Source of the DNA: Fallopia convolvulus
Lineage: Eukaryota; Streptophyta; Magnoliopsida; Caryophyllales; Polygonaceae
Assembly (NCBI GenBank): GCA_964016875.1
Contig: OZ024735.1
Location: 13,307,699 to 13,371,698 of the forward strand
DNA length: 64,000 bases
Reading direction: 5' to 3'
The notes under the pieces were generated by a model, which saw nothing but the letters and a program-made list of their open reading frames with translations, ran no database searches and had not been told where the DNA came from. Shown in pieces: positions 23,676-34,034 of the stretch. How positions within the stretch are numbered: position 1 is the stretch's first letter; each line of letters starts with the position of its first letter. Both the position numbers and the translations under genes were made by a program.

Positions 23676-25906
23676 AGTGGTGTCATATTCCAGCGTCTCA
23701 CCAAGTAATTTCTTCTTTCCTTAATTTGCTTTCTAGTCAATTTTAATTCAGTTTTGATCCCAAAGCTTGAACCTTTATCCAAAGTTAGAACTTTTGAGAC
23801 CAAAGTTGAATTTTTCCCACAACCATCTCCTTTTTCCGCCACCACCACCACGAACCACCACCGACGCCACCACATCTGGTGTCGCTCTTCCCAACAGCAC
23901 CATTCACCACCACCGTCCGATCACAACCCCGTCTTCATCGGACCACCCTAACCCTAAATCTCCACCACCAAACCCTTGAAACCATAACCCTAGTTTGTGG
24001 CAACCCCAACCGAAACCCTAACCCTAATTTCTATAACCCTAACCCTAAATCGGAAACCATATTCCGAGACCCTACCCTTCTCCAAACCCTAGAGCCAAAC
24101 CCGAAAACCCTAACCCTAGTTTCAGCCAAGACCAACCAAACCCTAACTCTTTGTATTGTTGCTTGCCCCCCCCCCCCCAAGTAATAAACCAATTAGGAGA
24201 TTTTTAAGGGATTGTTGCATGTTTATTGGCTGAATTGGTTGAGTTTGATTGCAATAGAGATTAGCAATTGCCTTCCTACAATTTTTATGAGTTTTTATTG
24301 CATGTTGCATGATCAATAGAGATTCACATTGCCTGTTGATATTTGCAGATTTTTGCTATTGCATCCTATCAATTTTGACCAACCCTATCTTTTCTTTGTT
24401 AATTTGGCTTCTAGTTGGTTTCATTGGTAGTTTAAAGTCACTTAGTTAAAAAAAATTAGTTCGTGTTCCCTTTCATTTTCGTGTTTGCATTAGTTGCATT
24501 GCTTTGCTTTGTTGTTCATTCTAGCACAAGAGTAGATTGTGCATAAAGTCAAAAAAAAAATCAGAAAAGAAAAGTGATCTACCCCAGCTAGTTTCAAGCC
24601 ACTTTCACCCCTAGTGATTGCTTGCTAAAAAAGTAGCTAAGTAAAAATCACTTTGAAGAAAATTAGAGACGAAATAAAAGTCACTTTAGCCTACCTTTTT
24701 TCTGTCCTTGCATGCTTAAATTTGGCTTTATTAACTTGCATAGAGTCAATTGAGATATTGCATGTGTTTAAAAGCTTATAAAGGGATAATTTGCATTGCT
24801 TGTCTTATTGCATACTCGCTATTTGCTTGAACTGCATATTTCCTTTAATTATCATTAGTATACTCTACCCCTTTATTCCCTCAATTCAACCCAAAAACTA
24901 AATTAGTTGATTGGATTGCTTTGAGGCAAGTTTTGGCTTGATTAAGGTGTGGTATTGCTTGTTGTGATTTGCTTTTGAAACACACTACTCTCTTGTTTTA
25001 TTGCTTTGTTTTCAGGATTAAGACGTATTGGTGTGATCCCTTTAATGATATTCCACCAACTCCAAGGGTACAAAGACCTCCAAAGATTGAGCCTTTTTTT
25101 GGAGAGTATGGATCGCATGATTATTTGGCATGGGAGCAAGCTGTTGATTACTACCTTGAATACTATGGTTATGATGAATGGGATATTCTTCCATGGGTGA
25201 CTAACTACCTTGTTGGTTCTGCCCGTTCCTTTTGGTTATGGATATGTCAATCTAGAAGATGTCAAGGCTTGATTCCAATTGCAAACTAGGATCAAATGAA
25301 GTTTGTAATGCCAAAGATCTATGTTAGACATGATGAAGATTTGCATAGACGATATAGAGAGGATTGTGCTCCTGCTTGCCAAAAGAGAGCTCCAATCCGG
25401 TCCTTGAATCACAAGTACAAGTCTTTGGAGGCTTTGGCTAATTCTAGTCAAATGAGGTATAATTCTAACTCTTCTTCTATTGGTTTAGATACTAACTCTT
25501 TTTTGCAGGAAATGGGAGTTTCTCATTCACCAAAACCAAGAATTTTCACTCAAGAAGAGAGAGTTACAAGCCCACATAGCCAAGAGACCTCTAAAGAATC
25601 AAGTGTCCTCCCATGTGTTCCTCAATGTCACATTGTGGGTGAAAGTTTGAAGAAGGAGGTTTCAGCTGAGGAACATATGCAAGATGAGAGCATGGAGGAA
25701 GAAGTTGATGTCTCAAATGGAGTTCCAATCAAAGAGAGACTTAATGTCCAAGAGATGATTCAATGTCTTCCACCAACTATGTTTGCTCCAAAACCTTCTT
25801 TACTAACAATGGTGCCTTTAGTATCTCCAACATTTCAAGATATTTCTCCTCTTAATCTTACACGCAGCATCGAATCGAGGACGATTCAAGGTCAAGTGGG
25901 GGAGAA
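23676..25906 (+). mobile_element. Internal region 1 of the array: PBS, telomere-like leader, gag
   Basis: A primer-binding site starting TGGTGTCATATTCCAGCG (23679-23696) follows the LTR and resembles the initiator-Met-tRNA type. The leader (23945-24140) is rich in CCCTAA motifs, then a C-run (24166-24178). A purine tract GTGGGGGAGAA (25896-25906) precedes LTR2. Coding capacity is restricted to the gag-like frame. Confidence 0.85.
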
Positions 25907-26105
25907 TGATAGCGATCAAAGGACCATGGAAAAGAAGGTTGAAAGGAAGGTGTTTAGGATGCCAAGACCAAGACCTTTTCAAAGGTCTCAGGCATTCAAG
26001 TACAAGGATAACTTCATGGACTTGATACTATCTCTTCAAAATATCCATCCATGGCGTCCAAGGCCAGCAAGGAAGAGAATCAAGTCACAAAAGTTCGGAA
26101 AATAA
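24969..26105 (+). pseudogene. Gag-like protein, copy 1 (nonsense codon, tail encoded in LTR2)
   Basis: The first part has the gypsy gag pattern: KIEPFFGEYGSHDYLAWEQA, VDYYLEYYGYDEWD, SARSFWLWICQ. A TAG at 25287-25289 falls where family members have the Trp of a WxxMK block, so it looks like a TGG to TAG change. The frame then continues DQMKFVMPKIYVRHDEDL with a long Ser/Glu-rich region and crosses the polypurine tract into LTR2, ending with a basic RPRPARKRIKSQKFGK tail. No zinc knuckle is present. Gag would form the RNA-packaging particle. Confidence 0.7.
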
Positions 26106-27084
26106 GAAGTCCGTCAAATGGAAAATAGTGCTCAGTAAACGCGTCATAACATGGGATAGAAAATTCATCTCAAGTCCGTTAAGTATGCGTTGGAAAGATA
26201 ATTAACAGTTCTACAACCTTGTAGTTTACATTAAATTCAGAATCCAACAGAAAAGGGCCGAAAAATGGGTTTTACTGAGAGCTATTTAAGTCTTACGGGA
26301 ATATTATCTGTAGCTTTAATTCTATCTTTAATTAGTAATATGTTTAAGAGAATTTTCGGCCATAGGCATATGTTAGTGGTTGATAATCTCTCTCCTATGT
26401 TTTTATTATCTTTTAGATATTTTAAGTTTGTTAGGATATTTTCCTTAAATAAATAAATCAGCCATGATTTATTTTATTTAAGGGAGATCTAGATAGATAT
26501 AGTTATAGATATTTTATTATATTTTGGGAAGCAAGTAAAGGCCAAATCTACCCCTCTAGGGCCGGCCATGCTCTTTGCTTGCTCTCCAAGGAAGACTCTT
26601 GTATTCTACTATTTATACTTTTCAGTTTCATTAATAAAAATCAGCTTGAGATGAGATAAACCCTAAGAAAGGTTTATCTCGTCCTTGGGCTCAAAAACTC
26701 GTGTATATGCTAGCAATTTTCGAGATCTCCAACATTATCATCATTCGAACTTCATTCTTCTCTCAACCAAATTCTCTCTTTTGTTTGTTTAAATTGGTTT
26801 TGTTGATCTAGTCAATTAGATTGTTCTAGTTGTGATTGTTAAAGATCAAACTAGTTAATCAATTGGATTTAGCGTTAGAGCGAATCCAATTGAACTATGA
26901 AGTTGATTCCTTCAACCTATCCAATTCAGTTTCGTCTTTTATCTACTCGAGTTCATTATTCCTTGCGCAGCAAGTAACTGAATTTGAAAGCTTTTGTAGG
27001 ATTGATTCAAGGTTACTGCAAGATCAGGACTTGTTGGGTCATATACGAGATTTCTAAGGAGCATTCCGAGGCAGTCACGTATCA
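25907..27084 (+). repeat. LTR2 of the array (1178 bp)
   Basis: Uninterrupted central LTR shared by both element units. It carries the unoccupied hAT target near 26386 and private substitutions (for example GGATGCC instead of GGAGGCC near 25957). Confidence 0.95.
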
Positions 27085-29319
27085 AGTGGTGTCATATTCC
27101 AGCGTCTCACCAAGTAATTTCTTCTTTCCTTAATTTGCTTTCTAGTCAATTTTAATTCAGTTTTGATCCCAAAGCTTGAACCTTTATCCAAAGTTAGAAC
27201 TTTTGAGACCAAAGTTGAATTTTTCCCACAACCATCTCCTTTTTCCGCCACCACCACCACGAACCACCACCGACGCCACCACATCTGGTGTCGCTCTTCC
27301 CAACAGCACCATTCACCACCACCGTCCGATCACAACCCCGTCTTCATCGGACCACCCTAACCCTAAATCTCCACCACCAAACCCTTGAAACCATAACCCT
27401 AGTTTGTGGCAACCCCAACCGAAACCCTAACCCTAATTTCTATAACCCTAACCCTAAATCGGAAACCATATTCCGAGACCCTACCCTTCTCCAAACCCTA
27501 GAGCCAAACCCGAAAACCCTAACCCTAGTTTCAGCCAAGACCAACCAAACCCTAACTCTTCGTATTGTTGCTTGCCCCCCCCCCCCCAAATAATAAACCA
27601 ATTAGGAGATTTTTAAGGGATTGTTGCATGTTTATTGGCTGAATTGGTTGAGTTTGATTGCAATAGAGATTAGCAATTGCCTTCCTACAATTTTTATGAG
27701 TTTTTATTGCATGTTGCATGATCAATAGAGATTCACATTGCCTGTTGATATTTGCAGATTTTTGCTATTGCATCCTATCAATTTTGACCAACCCTATCTT
27801 TTCTTTGTTAATTTGGCTTCTAGTTGGTTTCATTGGTAGTTTAAAGTCACTTAGTTAAAAAAAATTAGTTCGTGTTCCCTTTCATTTTCGTGTTTGCATT
27901 AGTTGCATTGCTTTGCTTTGTTGTTCATTCTAGCAGAAGAGTAGATTGTGCATAAAGTCAAAAAAAAAAACAGAAAAGAAAAGTGATCTACCCCAGCTAG
28001 TTTCAAGCCACTTTCACCCCTAGTGATTGCTTGCTAGAAAAGTAGCTAAGTAAAAATCACTTTGAAGAAAATTAGTGACGAAATAAAAGTCACTTTAGCC
28101 TACCTTTTTTCTGTCCTTGCATGCTTAAATTTGGCTTTATTAACTTGCATAGAGTCAATTGAGATATTGCATGTGTTTAAAAGCTTATAAAGGGATAATT
28201 TGCATTGCTTGTCTTATTGCATACTCGCTATTTGCTTGAACTGCATATTTCCTTTAATTATCATTAGTATACCATAGCTACCCCTTTATTCCCTCAATTC
28301 AACCCAAAAACTTAATTAGTTGATTGGATTGCTTTGAGGCAAGTTTTGGCTTGATTAAGGTGTGGTATTGCTTGTTGTGATTTGCTTTTGAAACACACTA
28401 CTCTCTTGTTTTATTGCTTTGTTTTCAGGATTAAGACGTATTGGTGTGATCCCTTTAATGATATTCCACCAACTCCAAGGGTACAAAGACCTCCAAAGAT
28501 TGAGCCTTTTTTTGGAGAGTATGGACCGCATGATTATTTGGCATGGGAGCGAGTTGTTGATTACTACCTTGACTACTATGGTTATGATGAATGGGATATT
28601 CTTCCATGGGTGACTAACTACCTTGTTGGTTCTGCCCGTTCCTTTTGGTTATGGATATGTCAATCTAGAAGATGTCAAGGCTTGATTCCAATTGCAAACT
28701 AGGATCAAATGAAGTTTGTAATGCCAAAGATCTATGTTAGACATGATGAAGATTTGCATAGACGATATAGAGAGGATTGTGCTCCTGCTTGCCAAAAGAG
28801 AGCTCCAATCCGGTCCTTGAATCACAAGTACAAGTCTTTGGAGGCTTTGGCTAATTCTAGTCAAATGAGGTATAATTCTAACTCTTCTTCTATTGGTTTA
28901 GATACTAACTCGTTTTTGCAGGAAATGGGAGTTTCTCATTCACCAAAACCAGGAATTTTCACTCAAGAAGAGAGAGTTACAAGCCCACATAGCCAAGAGA
29001 CTTCTAAAGAATTAAGTGACCTCCCATGTGTTCCTCAATGTCACATTGTGGGTGAAAGTTTGAAGAAGGAGGTTTCAGCTGAGGAACATATGCAAGATGA
29101 GAGCATGGAGGAAGAAGTTGATGTCTCAAATGGAGTTCCAATCAAAGAGAGACTCAATGTCCAAGAGATGATTCAATGTCTTCCACCAACTATGTTTGCT
29201 CCAAAACCTTCTTTACTAACAATGGTGCCTTTAGTATCTCCAACATTTCAAGATATTTCTCCTCTTAATCTTACATGCAACATCGAATCGAGGACGATTC
29301 AAGGTCAAGTGGGGGAGAA
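27085..29319 (+). mobile_element. Internal region 2 of the array
   Basis: Near-identical repeat of internal region 1 with scattered single-base changes and a small indel near 28270 (ATAGCTACC for TCTACC). The same primer-binding site, CCCTAA-rich leader (27353-27552), C-run and purine tract are present. Confidence 0.95.
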
Positions 29320-29518
29320 TGATAGCGATCAAAGGACCATGGAAAAGAAGGTTGAAAGGAAGGTGTTTAGGAGGCCAAGACCAAGACCTTTTCCAAGGTC
29401 TCGGGCATTCAAGTACAAGGATAACTTCATGGACTTGATACTATCTCTTCAAAATATCCATCCATGGCGTCCAAGGCCAGCAAGGAAGAGAATCAAGTCA
29501 CAAAAGTTCGGAAAATAA
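28382..29518 (+). pseudogene. Gag-like protein, copy 2
   Basis: Same layout as copy 1, with the same in-frame TAG (28700-28702) and the same read-through into LTR3. Differences include ERVVDYYLDYYG versus EQAVDYYLEYYG and LPCVP context changes, showing the copies have diverged slightly since duplication. Confidence 0.7.
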
Positions 29519-30502
29519 GAAGTCCGTCAAATGGAAAATAGTGCTCAGTAAACGCGTCATAACTTGGGATAGAAAGTTCATCTCAAGTCCGTTAAGTATG
29601 CGTTGGAAAGATAATTAAAAGTTCTACAACTTTGTGGTTTACATCAAATTCAGAATCCAACAGAAAAGGGCCGAAAAATGGGTTTTATTGAGAGTTGTTC
29701 AAGTCTTACATGAATCTTATCTTTAACTTTAATTCTATCTTTAATTAGTAATATGTTTAAGAGAATTTTCGGCCATAGGCATATGTTAGTGGTTGATAAT
29801 CTCTCTCCTATGTTTTTATTATCTTTTAGATATTTTAAGTTTGGTAGGATATTTTCCTTAAATAAATAAATAAATCAGTCATGATTTATTTTATTTAAGG
29901 GAGATCTAGATAGATATAGTTATAGATATTTTATTATATCTTGGGAAGCAAGTAAAGGCCAAATCTACCCCTCTAGGGTCGGCCATGCTCTTTGCTTGCT
30001 CTCCAAGGAAGACTCTTGTATTCTACTATTTATACTTTTCAGTTTCATTAATAAAAATCAGCTTGAGATGAGATAAACCCTAAGAAAGGTTTATCTCGTC
30101 CTTGGGCTCAAAAACTCGTGTATATGCTAGCAATTTTCGAGATCTCCAACATCATCATCATTCGAACTTCATTCTTCTCTCAACCAAATTCTCTCTTTTG
30201 TTTGTTTAAATTGGTTTTGTTGATCTAGTCAATTAGATTGTTCTAGTTGTGATTGTTAAAGATCAAACTAGTTAATCAATTGGATTTAGCGTTAGAGCCA
30301 ATCCAATTGAACTATGAAGTTGATTCCTTCAACCTATCCAATTCAGTTTCGTCTTGTATCTACTCGAGTTCATTATTCCTTGCGCAGCAAGTAACTGAAT
30401 TTGAAAGCTTTTGTAGGATTGATTCAAGGTTACTGGCAAGATCGGGACTTGTTGGGTCATATATGAGATTTCTAAGGAGCATTCTGAGGCAGTCACGTAT
30501 CA
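29320..30502 (+). repeat. LTR3 of the array (1183 bp)
   Basis: Terminal LTR ending GTATCA before the right ATCAT duplication. It differs from LTR1 and LTR2 in a cluster near 29707-29725 (ATGAATCTTATCTTTAAC versus GGGAATATTATCTGTAGC) and has an extra TAAA unit near 29870. Confidence 0.95.
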
Positions 30503-30507
30503 ATCAT

Positions 30508-31195
30508 CTACGCCATCGATCCTCCCATCAGCAACCATTCATAACCCAAGTTCAATGGGGCGGGATCCTCAAAAAGTATAGTACGGAGGCATGCAACTTC
30601 CGTCTGTGTTGCCCTCGATAGCTCTCTCTTGGGCCAAAATGTGGCAGCCAATACTCGGAGGATGACCCGGAAGATGGGGTTGATGATGCTTGCCCCGGAA
30701 AGTGTTGCGGCGGAAGGTTCAACCTCCCCGGAAATGTAACTCCAAGTTTTGGTAACCTTGTAGTCCTTGATCTTGTAGTTCCGAGAATGGAGGAAGCTCG
30801 AGATATCCATTAAACTCCGCCATTGTGCACTCATGGTTGACATTGCCGAGCCGGAATCTTATCATTCCCACTGAGGTCTTGGTTTTGAAGTTTGTCTCTA
30901 GAGTGGCCAAGAACTCGGAGGTGAGAGCCGGGTAATGCAGTATATCTTCCTTCTTTAATAGTTCAAGCACTCCCAGAATGGAAAAGGCGTGCTTGACATC
31001 CTCATAGATCCCCATTGCCTTAGCACTTGACTTCGAGAACCACCTGGTGTAGTGGTCCTTTTCCAGGATGGTGTCGAAGAGGTCAGCTTGTGCTTGAGTA
31101 GCCAATATGACATTGTCCATGCGGGGAGGGGACGGGGACCGTTGAGTCCTCTTCTTCTTCCCGACTCTTGTGGTAGCTCTGCTAGTGCTTGCCAT
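30508..31195 (-). pseudogene. Athila env-like ORF, N-terminal part
   Basis: It starts MASTSRATTRVGKKKRTQRS at 31195 (a basic N-terminus), then the ATHILA-type pattern HAFSILGVLELLKKEDILHY, PALTSEFLATLE, FRLGNVNHECTMAEFNGYL. A frameshift near 30800 moves the frame to EVEPSAATLSGASIINPIFR and PAPLNLGYEWLL before a stop at 30510. The nested array lies just beyond (30502). This is a pfam ATHILA-like region by motif order. Confidence 0.65.
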
Positions 31196-32187
31196 ATGGA
31201 CTTACAAAAACCATGAATTGTCCAAGATAAGATCCACACAAACCAATAAAAAGGAGACCCCATACTTGGTCTTAGAAATGCTCTCGACCTGCCTCGTTAA
31301 CGAACCAATTGGGTCGTTAACGAGTTTGGGTTTTTTTTAATACTTGAGCATATTACAGGGTCGTTAACGAGCCTGGACAGGTCGTTAACGAGCCTAGGCG
31401 AGAACCACTCGCGGACTATTCCGAGTTCTAAACTCCAAAAATTTCCAACTAATCAAGCATGGATCAAACACAATCCCACATAAAACACACAATCAAGCAC
31501 ATGCCACCCCATACTTTACTCGATTACCCTATCCAAACATGTCAAAAAATTTCCAAAACTCATGGTGAAAAAATAAGTCAATTCAAGAACAAGATAATTC
31601 AAGCTTTCTCATCAAAATTTCAATGCAATCTAAGCAAGAATAACCAAATATAAATCAAAATCAATCACCATTCGAAGAAGCAATAGAATCATCATGCAAT
31701 TTAGACATGCAATTCAACCATTTAAGCAAAATCAAGATATGAAATTTTTACCCCAAAAATCATGAGTCTTGCAAATAGAAAGTTGGGGTTTAGAATCCAT
31801 ACCGTTGATTCGAAGAATTGAAGAACTAAGATTGAATTTGGGGGGGGGGGGGGTAACGAGGCGACCGGTAACAAACTCAAGAGATGGTGAGGCTCGTTAT
31901 CGTGGTGCGGTTCTGAGGCTAAGGGCGGTGGTGCTCCGATCGATGGTGGGTAGAGAGAAATCGGTGGGTTTTGTTTGGAGATTTAAGGATTTGGTTTGAA
32001 ATTTGGGTGTGGAATTGGGAGTTTTTGAGGAGTTTAAATAGAAAGGGCCAAGAGGAAGGGGTAGAGGCGGCGTGGGGGGGGGAGATAGAAGATTGATTTA
32101 GGTTAGAAATACTTACCTCACCCGTTTTCGCCTATTCGGGTCTCGACATGGGTCGTTAATGACCCTGGGGGGTCGCTAAAGAGCGGG
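31196..32187 (-). other. Untranslated spacer between integrase and env-like ORF
   Basis: Non-coding on the element strand. It carries two palindrome pairs (31294-31323 and 31360-31392), a G12 run near 31842-31853, and two PPT-like AGTATGGGG sequences (minus strand, near 31258-31266 and 31506-31514). Short plus-strand frames here have no family motif. Confidence 0.6.
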
Positions 32188-33970
32188 TCATTCATGGTGA
32201 ACCACGAATGACCCGCTCCATCTTGTCCTTAGCTTCCCTAGAAATAAACGGAGTCTAGAATTGAAGAGAAGTACCTTGTCACCAACTTCATAAGTTTTAG
32301 GCACCAATTTCTGATCATGCCACCGTTTGGTGCGCTCCTTGTAGATCTCGGCATTTTCGTACGCCTTTAGCTTTAGCTCCTCAAGTGCTTGCAAGTCCAT
32401 GAATCGTTTAGCTCCGGCTGCGTCGTGGTTCATGTTGAGCTCTTTAAGAGCCCATAATGCTTTGTGCTCCATCTCGACCGGTAAATGGCATGCCTTGCCA
32501 TACACTAAGTTGTAGGGATTAGTGCGTAGAGGCGTCTTGTATGCCGTCCTGTAAGCCCATAGAGCGTCATCCAATTTAGATGACCAATCCTTCCTTGAGC
32601 GAGACACCGTCTTTTCCAATATGCTCTTGATCTGCCTGTTTGAAACATCAACTTGGCCACTAGTTTGGGGATGATATGGTGTTTCCACCCGGTGTGATAC
32701 CCCATACTTAGCCAAAAGGGCTTCAAAACTCCGCTCAATGAAGTGAGATCCACCATCACTAATGAGGACCCTTGGAACGCCAAACCTGGGGAAAATGTGC
32801 CAAACCTGGGGAAGATATTAGTCTTAATAAATTTAGCCACGGTTTTAGCGTCATTGGTCCTTGTAGCCACTGCCTCCACCCACTTAGAGACATAATCAAC
32901 CGCAACCAAGATATATTTGTAGGGGCCCGATGCAGAAAAAGGTCCCATGAAGTCTATGCCCCATACATCGAATAATTCGACCTCTAGTATCCCGGTCAGC
33001 GGGTTTTCATGTCTCCAAGTGATGTTACCAGAGCGATGGCATTCATCACATGTTGTCACATAAGTCTGTACGTCTTTAAAAATGGTTGGCCAATAGAGAC
33101 CACTTTGAAGAATCTTCACCGTGGTTTTGAATCCCTTTGCGTGGCCACCGGTAGGAAGCATGTGACATTGTCGGATTACACTCTCTATCTCCTCTTCTGG
33201 AATACAACGTCTAAAGAGGTGATCACTTCCTTGCTTGAACAAGTAAGGATTGTCCCAATAGTATTGTTTGACATCATGAAGGAACTTCTTTCTCCTTTGT
33301 GGGGTTAGTCCCTCGGGAATTACGCCACCTACAAGGTAGTTAGCAAAATCCGCAAACCAAGGGGCTTTTGACCCTCTAATAGCATGAATTGATTGGAAAG
33401 AAGTACAAGCAGGAGAGGGGGAAGGAGTTGAATTGAATTGAATGAGTTTTGATTGAGAAAACCTACCTAACTGGGTCGTTACCAAATATGTTTGGGTCAT
33501 TAACGACCCTGGAGCTGTTGTATTACCGTCGGTAACGACCTCGCGTGGCTTGGTATCGAGCCTCCCGATTGTGGTGTCGATGCACCTCCAGTTATCGCCG
33601 TTGTGATTTACGCTCTCCAGCCTCGGTGGCTCGATACCAACCCTAAAGGGGTCGGTAACGAGGGCCTTGTCGAGTTCAACCTCGTTCAGCATAAGGTGTT
33701 CGTCTGGTCTGGAGTCGTTTATTGACACTTCGTTGTTGGATTCAGTGATGTGCTCAACCGGCAAACTAGATAAGTGGCTTTCCACCAAGTTTTCCGCTCC
33801 CTTTTTATCTCTAATTTCATGATCAAATTCCTGCAGTAAGAGCATCCAACGGAGAAGCCTAGGCTTGGCATCCTTTTTGGCCATTAGATATCTAACGGCC
33901 TCATGGTCAGTATAAAAAATCACTTTTGAACCAACAAGATAGGACCGGAATTTTTCAAAAGAAAATACTA
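32188..33970 (-). pseudogene. Athila-like RNase H and integrase
   Basis: RNase H end: VIFYTDHEAVRYLMAKKDAK and LLRWMLLLQEFDHEI. A linker containing palindrome-derived repeats (LVTDPFRVG, REVVTD) is followed by the integrase: zinc-binding HAKGFKTT...CDECHRSG, WGIDFMGPFS (first catalytic Asp), then a 20-bp duplication (GCCAAACCTGGGGAA at 32779 and 32799) that shifts the frame before SDGGSHF (second Asp). The frame resumes AKYGVSHRV, HPQTSGQVDVSNRQIK, WAYRTAYKTP and GKACHLPVEME. The catalytic Glu position (GQxE) reads Asp. Integrase would insert element DNA; this one is inactive. Confidence 0.85.
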
Positions 33971-34034
33971 TAGTGAAGAATTCCTTCTCTGTTGTAGTAT
34001 ATTTACTCTACGCCTGATCAAGCGTCTTACTTGC

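Larger units (their letters stand above)
21336..30502 (+). mobile_element. Three-LTR tandem array of a gag-only (TR-GAG type) element
   Basis: The structure is LTR1 (21336-23675), internal 1 (23676-25906), LTR2 (25907-27084), internal 2 (27085-29319), LTR3 (29320-30502). A single target duplication ATCAT flanks the whole array (21331-21335 and 30503-30507), so it inserted once and then expanded. The period is 3413-3414 bp after removing the hAT insertion. The internal regions encode only a gag-like protein, so the element relied on other elements for RT and integrase. It was formed most simply by unequal recombination between LTRs. Confidence 0.92.

Noticed and set aside
23754..24184. Pro/Thr/His-rich ORFs in the array leader
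   Set aside because: They come from CCACCA and CCCTAA repeats upstream of gag and are repeated in all frames; not a credible protein.
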